Shown: positions 1-8,298 of the stretch, one piece after another
How positions within the stretch are numbered: position 1 is the first letter of the stretch
Layout: every line of letters starts with the position of its first letter
Assembly: GCA_000729835.1 (NCBI GenBank)
Contig: JFHB01000331.1
Span: 1-21,472, forward strand
Source of the DNA: Atkinsonella hypoxylon
Lineage: Eukaryota > Ascomycota > Sordariomycetes > Hypocreales > Clavicipitaceae
Reading direction: 5' to 3'
Length of the DNA: 21,472 nucleotides
Position numbers and translations under genes: made by a program
Notes under the pieces: generated by a model
The model's input: the letters and a program-made list of their open reading frames with translations, nothing else
The model's database searches: none
Told to the model about the DNA's origin: nothing

Positions 1-192
1 GATTTTATAATATATAAAGGTATAAGGAAAAGGTTATATAGTAGAAAGCGCAAAAATTCGCAAAAGTAAAGGTAAATTTATAGAAAAAGTAGGTTAAAAC
101 AACAGTATATAGATTTATAGGTGTTTTCTTCTTAACCTTCTATAATTCTATAATATAGGTTAATTTTAATAGTTCTAATAATAATAAATAAG
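1..192. other. AT-rich flank, probable 3' part of Gypsy-B relic
   Basis: No coding trace is recognisable here. This stretch is the left-hand continuation of the sequence now at 8298 onward, since both were joined before Gypsy-A inserted. Read on the minus strand it would lie downstream of the Gypsy-B pol relic, so it may hold that element's 3' untranslated region or LTR. I could not define an LTR edge. A small near-repeat (gcgcaaaaa / tcgcaaaag) occurs around 48-66. Confidence 0.4.
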
Positions 193-197
193 GATAT
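193..197. repeat. Target-site duplication GATAT, left copy (Gypsy-A)
   Basis: The five bases GATAT directly precede the 5' LTR, and the same five bases directly follow the 3' LTR at 8293-8297. A 5-bp duplication is normal for LTR-retrotransposon integration and fixes both ends of the element. Confidence 0.9.
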
Positions 198-520
198 TGT
201 TATAGACTCGAGCCTTAGGCTCGGGTCTTTCAGTAGAGGGAGAACAGCAGAAGAGGGACAGAGATCTATATAGGTAAAGGGATAGAAGCAAGCTGCATTT
301 ATCTAGGGGTTAGCTAGGCTTTACTAAGCTCTAGAGAGAGGACCTTAGCTATAAAGTATATACTAAAAGGGGCTTCTAAGGGGATAGACCTACCCCTAAA
401 TATATAGTATAGAGGTATAAAGAGGCTTTTAGTTTCTTCTCTCTTCCTTCTTTTCTCCCTATAATTATAGTTCTTATTATAGACGCTAGTTAGCAGTAGC
501 TTCTAGGTTAGTTTATTATA
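198..520 (+). repeat. 5' LTR of Gypsy-A (323 bp)
   Basis: It begins TGTTATAGACT and ends GTTTATTATA; the family ends, seen in the solo copies, are TGTTATGGACT and AGTCCATTACA, a terminal inverted repeat with TG and CA ends. It aligns without gaps to 7970-8292 and to the solo copies at 11006-11328 and 14071-14393. Its first third is close to the family sequence while its second half is heavily converted to T and A, the opposite of the 3' LTR. Confidence 0.95.
205..227. promoter_or_regulatory. LTR-borne perfect-length hairpin near U3 start
   Basis: GACTCGAGCC, a TTA loop, and GGCTCGGGTC form a 10-bp stem with one T/G wobble. The same hairpin is at 11299-11321 and 14078-14100 in the solo LTRs, and a RIP-weakened form is at 7977-7999. 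It could be a structural or protein-binding element of the LTR; its role is unknown. Confidence 0.5.
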
Positions 521-535
521 TACTATAATTATTCT

Positions 536-1801
536 ATAGATAGAACACTAGCAAAAACAATATTATTTAGTTATAGCAATAAGGGCCTAGCTAGCTAGCC
601 TAAACACCCTTTTAACCTCTATAGAGAGGTAGGGGAAAGTACAGCAGAAATTAGCTAAAAAGCAGTAGAAATTGTAGCGCTTTATAAGTTAGTTAAGAGC
701 TAATCCCTATAAATAAAGAAACTATAACGCTTTATAATAGACTGTATATAGATAGAGAAGCAGCTTTAAGCTGCAGTAAGCTAGTAGCTAGAGGAACCTA
801 AATAGAAGCCTCTACCTATAGTAAATCCTTATAATAGAAATAAATAGAGCTTTTAGGCCTAGTAAATAGTAATTACCTAAAAGCTCTAGGCTAATAGCGC
901 CTTTATAGGCATAATATAGAACTAGTAGTACTATTTATACTAAAGCTTATTGTTTAAGGTTTAGTAAAGAGTAGCTGCCTATTATAAAGTAGGTAAAGTA
1001 AGAGAATACAATATATAGAGATTCCTTAATTACTTAGAATTAGTCTTTATAGATTCTTACTAGTAGAACTAAGCTCTAATTAAGCTTAATTAGCTTTAAT
1101 AAGGTAGCAATAAGTAGTTTATAGAATTCTACGTTTATTTTAAAAAGAAAATTGCACTAGTAGAAGAGGCTAACTAAAATAATAGCGTAAAGTTAGCTAA
1201 GTTATAAACAGCACTTAATAAGGAAATAAGGGATTATAGTGTAGAGAGAGATATTCTATATTATAACTACCTTTAAGCAGTAAAGCGCTACTATAGTATT
1301 ACACTAAACCTTAAGTTATATTGCATTAAGGAACAGCACTAGTAGAAATATAGCTCTAGCTCTAAAGAGCCCTAGAATAGTAACACTAAGATAACTAAGA
1401 TTAATGCTATAGAAACTTAATAGAAACAGAAAGAGAGCGTAAAGAAATCTAGAGTAAGATAACTAAATAAGAATATTCTATAAGTAAAGTAGGTATTTAA
1501 AGCTAAACTTAAGAAACACTATTAAAAGAGGTAATACCTTTAATATAGGTTATTTTAACACTATATTTAAGGATGTAGATTGTAACTAGTAGAATATAAG
1601 CTAGAATTAACTAGTGTATAGGTAGCAGCAATAAATAATATATAGAAGAAGAACTCTAATAAGTTAGAAAAAGGCTTACCCTTAGCCTTAAGCTTAGTAT
1701 AGAGGTAAAGGCAATATAGATAATATAATAACTCTTACTTAGCAAGTAGCTAGAAGAAGAATATAGAGAAATAACTAAGAAAATAAATATATTACTATTC
1801 T
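536..1801 (+). pseudogene. gag: Gypsy-A gag remnant (capsid and nucleocapsid)
   Basis: Gag would package the element's RNA in cytoplasmic virus-like particles. Frame 2 runs from an ATA at 536, plausibly a mutated ATG shortly after the 5' LTR, to about 1801. A typical Gypsy capsid C-terminal segment lies near 1050-1180, with FIEFYVYFKKK followed by a conserved acidic/Leu-rich stretch. A basic Lys/Gln-rich region leads to a CCHC knuckle at 1535-1576. All interruptions are TAA or TAG, as expected from mutated CAA, CAG or TGG. The frame differs from pol, so the live ancestor probably used frameshifting or overlapping frames. The start and end are estimates, because no intact start or stop remains. 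Confidence 0.7.
1535..1576 (+). other. Degraded CCHC zinc knuckle of Gypsy-A Gag
   Basis: In frame 2 the codons read Y-x2-Y-x4-H-x4-C. This is exactly the C-x2-C-x4-H-x4-C spacing, with both first cysteines turned to tyrosine by TGY-to-TAY changes. It supports the nucleocapsid assignment and the reading frame. Confidence 0.75.
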
Positions 1802-4800
1802 TTATCTCTATACTCTTTAACTAACTGTTGTTCTATAATATATAAATAAATAGTAAGTGTAACTACTTTACTGTAATAAGTAAGAGTTTAGTGTAATGCT
1901 TTAGCCTAAAGTAAGTTCTATTGCTATATAAAAGAATAGTATAGATAGTAGTAGAGGTTAAATAGTAGTTCTATAATAGCTACTAAAGAAGCGCCTTAAT
2001 TACTTCTTTAGTTTGCCTATAGGTAAATATTAACAGCTAGGTCTTTCTAGTAGTAGCCTATATAATTCTAGGCTTAACCTAAGATTATATCTTTAGGAGT
2101 CTATAGTTAGCCTATAATAGAGTTATCCTTAATGCTGCTAGCTAGAGCTTATTAGTAGGTAAGGCTAAGGGCCTTATAATTTAAGTAGTAGGCTCTTAAA
2201 GCGTTAAGGACCTAATAAAACTAATATTAGCAGTAGTTTATAGCGCTCTAATAAAATAGAGTAAGAGCTAAAAGGTTGCTATATATTTTATTGCTATAAG
2301 CCTTTAGGAAATTATCTCTATATTGTTATTATAAATCTCCCTAGAAGGTTTTAGTCTACTAATACTACTACTTAAATTAGAGGATTTTTATAATCTTTTT
2401 AAAGAAAAGAAGGCCTAAGACCTTCTACTGTATAAAGAAGAGCTAGATTACTATATTAAGCTATAACAGTAGCTAAATAGCTCCTTACTGTTACTGCTGT
2501 AGGCTTTACTATACAATATACTATAGAACTATTTATTAGAAATTAGAAGGTAGGTAATAAACTTAATAAATAAAGAGTAGATTTAAGCTAGCTTCTTTTT
2601 AGCAGTAGTGTTTATTCTTTTAGCTAAAAAGTTAAGTAGAGGTTAGTAATTCTATATTAATTATTAAGCCCTTAATAAGATTATAGAATAGAACTATTAC
2701 TCTTTTCTCTTAATAAAAGAGACACTTAAGTTATTATTAAAGGTATATTAGTTTACTAAGCTAAATATATAGTTAGCCTTTTATAGAATCTAGATAGTAA
2801 ATAGTAAGAAGTACCTTATAGCGTTCTACACCTAGTTTAGCCTCTTTAAATAGCTAGTCTGCCCCTTTAGGTTAGTAGAGGCTCTAGCTATATTCTAATA
2901 ATATATTAATAGTGCGCTAAAAGAGGCCCTTAGGGATTATATAACTGCTTATTTAAATAATGTTCTTATTTATATAGAGAGTTCTAGGAAAAACTATATA
3001 TATAAGGTATAAGGGATCTTAGAAAAGTTATAGCTAGTAGAGCTGCACTTAGATCTTAAGAAATGCTGCTTTACTACAACTAAAGTTAAATACCTTAGCT
3101 TTATAGTAGTAGTAAGAAGGGAGATATACCTAGATCTAAAGAAGATTGTAGCTATTTAGAAGTAGTAAGCTTCTACTAAGTTATAAAGGGTATAAAGCTT
3201 CCTTAGATTTATAAACTTTTACTATAACTTTATATTAAATTTCTTAGATATTATAGAGCTTTTAGTTAACTTAATAAAGAAAAGAGTTCTATTTTAGTAA
3301 ATAGAGAAATATAAGAGGTTATTTATAAAGCTTAAGGAAGCCTTTACCTTATACCTAGTCTTAGCTTAATAGAACTCTAAGAAGAATATAGTAGTAAAGG
3401 CTAATTGCTTAAAAGAGGCCCTTAGTAGCTATTTATCCTAATATAATAAAGCTAGCGTGCTTTAGCTTATAGTATACTATTTAGCGAGGTTATCTCTAGC
3501 TTAACGTAACTATACTATTTATAATAAGGAGCTTTTAGCAATAATATCTTGCTTTAAAGCCTAAGCAGTAGAGTTATAAAGAGTAGTATACCCCTTTATA
3601 ATCCTTACTAACTATAAGAATCTAGAATACTTTATATCTCTATAAGAGATCTTTAAGCGTTAAGCTAGGTAGGTAGAGCTTCTCTCTCTCTTTAACTACT
3701 ACCTATAATACTGCCTAGAGCTATAGGTAGAGCAGCTAGATATATTATTACAATAAGAGCAAGATTAAGAGAAAGTAATACTATAGATAGGCTAGGTCCT
3801 TTAGCCTCTTTCTATTAGCTGTTTTAGCACTCTTTATAGAGATAAAGAGGAGAAGGAGGTTATAGAAGATATTATAGTAGAAATAGCTAGTAAAGTAACA
3901 CTAGAAAGTTAACTAGCTAAGGCTTTATAGGTGCTAGCTAGAACAACACTATTTCTAGATAAATACTTATAAAGCTTATAGAACTAAGGAGTGCAAAAAG
4001 ACCTAGTATACTTAATAAAGTTAAATATAGTTTAAAAAGAAGAGAGAAGGTTTCTATTAAAGGTAAAAACATAAGAATAGATTATAAACTATACCCTTAA
4101 TGTATAAAAGGCATTAGTTTACTAAAGCTGCCTCTAGGTCCTTAAGTATAAGCTATTAACTACTATACTAATATATAGAATATATAAGTTGCTAATATTA
4201 AGCTACCTAAAACAAAATACTACATTTTAAGCATTAATATATAACTATTACTAGAATAGGCTATTCTAAGATATTACTTAGTACATTTAAAACTACTACT
4301 ATTACAGCAGCTAAAAGAGTAAGAAGTTATAGTAAGGCCTTTTATAATCTATTCTAGCGCTAAATAGATATTAGTTATAGATCTCTATAGATTTTATAAT
4401 AGATTTACTAGCGCTAAGCTAGGCTGCACTCTTTTATTTAATAGTTATTACTAATTAACTTTTAAAGTATATATAGTTAGAGGTAATAACCTCTATAGAG
4501 GTAAAGGAATATATATAGTAGTTTAAGTATTATTAGTAGTAGTTTTATAGATTCCTAAAATAAATTATCTTTAACTATAGTTTAAATTAGTTAAGTACCT
4601 TTTAAACTACTCTTTATTGCCTTATTAGAATTAAATAATTACTATCTATATTCTATTACCTATAAATAAACAGTAGAATAAAGAGAGTTAATTAAGAAGT
4701 ATAAGTAATTCTATAGGTTATAGTTACCTTTTTGCAGTTTAACTAGCCTAAATATCTCTCTATATATTAGCTAGCTATTAATAATAGAAATTCCTTAGTA

Positions 4801-5532
4801 ACTAATATAAGTTTAAACTAGGCAATATATAGATATAATATAGACCTTATCTAAAAGCTTATAGATAAAAGGAAGTCCTAAGTCTTATATAAGGGGTAGG
4901 CTTTAGCGTTCCTTAAACAGCTATAAAAGGGTATAAATATTGCTTAAGCTATAATTAACTTTACCTAGTAGAGGCAGTAAGAGCAATTAAATAGAAGCTA
5001 TAGGCTAATAGAATAGTATAAGGTAGAGAACTTAGTTTAACTAACGCTCTATTATATTAAAATAAACTGCTTAAGTTAGAAGCTTAATTAAGTTATAGTA
5101 AAGTATATAGTTATAAATATACTAATACCTTTAACTATAAAGTTAGATATTTTACTAAGAATTTACCTAGTTTTCTATATTAACCTTATTAAGTAAGTAG
5201 CAATAAACCTCTTACCTTCCTAGCAGCTAGTAGACTTAAGGCTTAGTTCTAAGCTAACTACAATAGATACTAATCTATCCCTTAAGGAATATAGAGTAAA
5301 GGAAATTTTAGCTACTAAAAACGCTTTAGGCTAAAGAAGATACTATTAAGTGCTTATTAAGTAGGTAGAATTTATTTAGTCTATATAGAAACTACTAGAA
5401 AACTTTCTTAATATAGAGGCACTAGATTAATTTAAGTTATAGTAAAAGAACGCTTAATTTAACAATAAGCCTAGTAAAGGTGCAGTAAAATTTTATATAG
5501 ACTTTAATAACAACCTAGTTACCTCTAACTAA
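1780..5532 (+). pseudogene. pol: Gypsy-A pol remnant: PR-RT-RNase H-IN-chromodomain
   Basis: This polyprotein would copy the element RNA into DNA and integrate it. One frame (frame 1) holds about 1,250 codons with no indel. Protease: the active-site DSG reads NSK at 1849-1857. Reverse transcriptase: about 2500-3170, with the YxDD box reading YLNN at 2950-2961 and a typical LHLDLKKC segment near 3046. RNase H: about 3390-3750, its first catalytic Asp now Asn at 3403. Integrase: the core starts near 4380 (ISIDFII, Asp at 4390-4392), and a remnant of DGQTERVN is at about 4666-4692. Chromodomain: about 5287-5440, with EYRVKEIL and a W(K/E)PLENF-like end. Dozens of TAA/TAG stops make it non-functional. 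The frame probably ends at the TAA at 5530, though that codon could also be a mutated CAA. Confidence 0.88.
5287..5440 (+). other. Integrase C-terminal chromodomain remnant (Gypsy-A)
   Basis: In the pol frame, EYRVKEIL, a basic RRYY segment, VLIK followed by a stop in place of Trp, and KLLENFLNIEAL match the order of conserved positions in chromovirus chromodomains. In this family the domain binds methylated histone H3 and steers integration toward heterochromatin, which fits the repeat-dense setting. Confidence 0.7.
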
Positions 5533-5610
5533 AAAAAAAAAAAATAAAAGAAAATAAACTCCTCTTTATAGAGGCCTATATAGCTATTAAAAAAAAAAAA
5601 AAAAAACAAA
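5531..5610 (+). repeat. Two long A tracts just after pol
   Basis: A run of about 14 A at 5531-5544 and one of about 18 A near 5588-5606 flank a segment with a small inverted repeat (cctctttatagagg). They lie inside Gypsy-A at the junction between pol and the extra 3' region. They may be slippage-expanded homopolymers or scars of captured polyadenylated RNA. Confidence 0.6.
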
Positions 5611-5639
5611 ATAAAGGAAATTTCTTAATAAGTAGTAAA

Positions 5640-6160
5640 GGGGCATTAGTGCTTACAGCGTAGAGGTATAACTACCTAAAAGGCGCTTTATTGCTCTTTA
5701 AGTAGTTATAGAATAGAAGCTAAAGGAACTATATAGTATCTCTAAAGTAGTGTAGAAGCTAGAGCTAGAATAGTAGTGCTAGCAAAAGGTATAGGGGCTA
5801 GAGCAGGTAAGGATATAACTAGCGCTTTAGATTAAGGCTTTACTCTAGTAGGTATAGATAAGAATATAATATCTTAAATAGCTTAGCGCTTTAGGCGTAA
5901 AGGTATAGTTCTAAGGGAGAGAAAGATAAAGAAAAAGAAGGCTAAAGAGGCAGTAGACTAGGTTAGAGTTATATACTTTAGAAATATAGATAGTAATTAG
6001 CACTATAAGTAGTTTAAGCTTTTAAGCTTTACTTAAAGGTAGATATATTTCTAGTGTATTACCTTAAGGTTATTCTATAAAGGTAAAGAGATAATATATA
6101 GCAGTAAGGAAGCCTTATATAGCAGTAAAGAAGCAGCAGTAGTAAAGGTTAGTAGTATAT
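5640..6160 (+). pseudogene. Possible extra ORF remnant downstream of pol (unknown)
   Basis: I do not recognise this product. In frame 2 the translation reads as a low-complexity, Gln/Leu/Lys-rich, coiled-coil-like stretch (for example LELE, QIKALL, RRLKRQ, TRLELYTLEI) for about 170 codons, interrupted only by TAA/TAG codons that would be Gln or Trp before RIP. Gypsy elements normally end at or soon after integrase, so this would be an accessory frame. Composition alone could mimic this, because RIP-generated stops hide the true open frame. Neighbours are the A tracts upstream and non-coding sequence downstream. Confidence 0.35.
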
Positions 6161-7951
6161 AATAAAGTATAAGTATAGATAAAGGTAACAATAAGGGTAT
6201 AGTAATAGCAGTAGTAGTAATAGATATAGAAGAGAATAAGAAGTTATTATTAATATCTATAGAGATATACTTATACTTATTAGAGTTAAACTTATTGTTC
6301 TTTAGAATAATAGAGACTATAGTGCTTTTATAGATTATAGAAGAAAGAGAAGTAAGTATAAAAAGGCTATTAGCTTAAGTTATATAATAAAGAGAAAAAA
6401 AGAGTATAACTTTCTCTTTTATATAATTAACAGTAAGTATATCCTTAAGAATAGTGTTATAGTAATTATAAATATTTAAGAACTTATAAGTAAAAATAGT
6501 TTAGTAAGTAAGCTAGCTAGAGTAAAAGGGAATTAATATAGACTTAACTATAAAACCTTAGTTAGTAAGTTTCTATATTTTAGTAAAGTAACGCTATAAA
6601 TAAGAATGCTTAGTAAAGAGGCTTAGATTCTAGACGCAGCCTCTATACCTTTATATATATAGTTAATATCCTCTTCTTTAGCTAAAACAACAGTTATATA
6701 AGCTCTTCTTATAAAGGTTGTTATAATATAGTATATAAATATCCTTAAGGATATTACTATTAAATAGCTCTAAATTGTTTAAGTCCCCTTATATAAAGAA
6801 ACTGTAAATATAGTAGCAATAAGGGACTATTAGCGCTGTTAAAGTAGGGGCAGTAAAGGCACTAGCGCTAGTAATATAGCTGTTAAAGTTCTAGATATAT
6901 TCTAAGTTAGTAAAGGGATAAGCTATATATAAATAAAGAAGTAGTATACTTTAGGCTAATAGAACAATATTTTATAGTTCTAATTAGCTAACTACTTATA
7001 GTTAAATAAATTCTATTTAGAGGCAATAGAAGGGGGTTTTTTTATATTAAAAAGAGCAACAGTAGCTATATAGTATAAGAAGGAATTTTAGAAAGTAATA
7101 ATAGAATTATTTATTTATAATATAGAGGTAAGATATAATATAAAGGAGAAAGGAAAAGGTAAAGGAAAGAGAAAAGAAATTATTTATTTTTATATTAAAA
7201 ACAGCTAAAAGCTAGCTACTAGTTTATTGTGCACTAAAGGGATAATAACAATAATAACTATTTACGCTTTACTAGCTGTTAGTTTATTATATACTAAGAG
7301 AATAACACTAATAATAACTGTTTACGCTCTATACTCTTAATAACACCCCTTATATACAAATAGGTTATATATAACTAACAACTGTTTATAATAATAATAA
7401 GAATAAAAGAAAGAGAGTGCCTTTTAGTTAATAAGAGAGATTGTTATATAATAATTACTCTAAACGTAAGAAGACCTAAAGATATAAGTAGTTTATACGC
7501 TAGCAACACTAGCATTATAGCTAGTACCTATATAATAGGCAGATAATTAATAGCTATATATAGAGAATTATAAGGTAGAGGGGAGTAAGGGGTTAATAGA
7601 CCCTAGGAGAGTATAATTAAGCAGAGGGGGTATAATTAACCTATTATAATGCAACTAATAGGTTAGTTAGTAGGGCAATTAACAGCTGTTGCTTAAGTGC
7701 TATAGGCAATTAGAGAGAAGGGGGGTAGAGCAGATATTTATTTATATATTAGCCCTATAACGCTGCACTAATAATAACTAGTGTATTAATGCAGTAATAG
7801 AGCAGCTAGAGTAAAGCACCTAGGCGCAAACGTTATACTTCTATTTTTTTATAAGTAAATAATAGAGGAAATGTAAAAGGGAAGTAGATAGAGTGTTAGC
7901 TACTATCTATAGCACTTACTATATACAATAAAAGGGATTGTTATAGAGCCT
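6161..7951. other. Long non-coding 3' region of Gypsy-A
   Basis: I find no convincing coding trace in these 1.8 kb. It contains a hairpin-like agagaaaaaaag / ctttctctttt near 6390-6420, a purine-rich stretch at about 7130-7182, a 60-bp direct repeat at 7221-7340, and a more GC-containing segment near 7560-7735. Everything lies inside the element, since both LTRs and both target duplications are outside it. Confidence 0.55.
7221..7340 (+). repeat. 60-bp tandem duplication
   Basis: Unit 1 (7221-7280) and unit 2 (7281-7340) both read agtttatt, then a variable stretch, cactaaa/actaag, g(g/a)ataac, ataataact, tttacgct. Most differences are transitions. It is a local duplication in the Gypsy-A 3' region. 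Confidence 0.75.
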
Positions 7952-7967
7952 AAGAGAAGAAGGAGGG
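7952..7967 (+). other. Polypurine tract of Gypsy-A
   Basis: The all-purine run AAGAGAAGAAGGAGGG lies two bases upstream of the 3' LTR. In LTR retrotransposons such a tract primes plus-strand DNA synthesis; its position and purity fit that role. Confidence 0.8.
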
Positions 7968-7969
7968 TA

Positions 7970-8292
7970 TATTATAGACTTAAGCCTTAAGCTTAGGTCT
8001 TTTAGTAGAGAGAGAACAGTAGAAAAGAGATAGAGATCTATATAGGTAAAGGGATAGAAGTAAGCTGCATTTATTTAGAGGTTAGCTAAGCTTTACTAGG
8101 CTCTAGAGAGAGGACCTTAGCTATAGAGTATATGCTAAAAGGGGCTCCTAAGGGGATAGACCTACCCCTAAATATATAGTATAGGGGCATAGGGAGGCTT
8201 CTAGTTCCTTCTCTCTTCCTCCTTTCCTCCCTATAATTATAGTTCTCATTATAGACGCTAGTTAGCAGCAGCTCCTAGGTCAGTCCATTATA
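7970..8292 (+). repeat. 3' LTR of Gypsy-A (323 bp)
   Basis: It aligns gap-free to 198-520. It starts TATTATAGACT (TG changed to TA) and ends CAGTCCATTATA. Hand alignment to the 5' LTR shows about 34 transitions and no transversion or gap. Here the first ~130 bp carry the T/A changes, while the second half is close to the family sequence. Confidence 0.95.
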
Positions 8293-8297
8293 GATAT
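8293..8297. repeat. Target-site duplication GATAT, right copy (Gypsy-A)
   Basis: It is identical to 193-197 and directly follows the 3' LTR. It marks where Gypsy-B sequence resumes. Confidence 0.9.
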
Positions 8298-8298
8298 A

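Larger units (their letters stand above)
198..8292 (+). mobile_element. Full-length RIP-inactivated Ty3/Gypsy chromovirus (Gypsy-A)
   Basis: This is an 8,095-bp LTR retrotransposon with two 323-bp LTRs, a matching 5-bp target duplication, gag (frame 2), pol (frame 1) in the order protease, reverse transcriptase, RNase H, integrase, chromodomain, and a polypurine tract before the 3' LTR. That pol order and the terminal chromodomain place it in the Ty3/Gypsy chromoviruses. It is dead: dozens of in-frame TAA/TAG codons and altered catalytic residues interrupt every gene, but I found no frameshift within pol. It is inserted in the Gypsy-B relic. About 2.4 kb between the end of pol and the 3' LTR is unusual for the group. 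No primer-binding site starting with TGG is visible after the 5' LTR; RIP may have erased it, or the element may be self-primed. Confidence 0.93.

Noticed and set aside
92..140. Possible minus-strand LTR edge and polypurine tract for Gypsy-B (acaaca followed by a pyrimidine run)
   Set aside because: The supposed LTR does not resemble the 18690-18891 LTR beyond the first bases and the tract is not adjacent; no second copy is available.
521..545. tRNA primer-binding site after the Gypsy-A 5' LTR
   Set aside because: No TGG-initial match is visible; RIP could have removed it, so nothing can be claimed.
5531..5610. Poly(A) tail of a LINE or processed pseudogene
   Set aside because: No LINE coding trace and no target duplication around it; it lies within Gypsy-A directly after pol.
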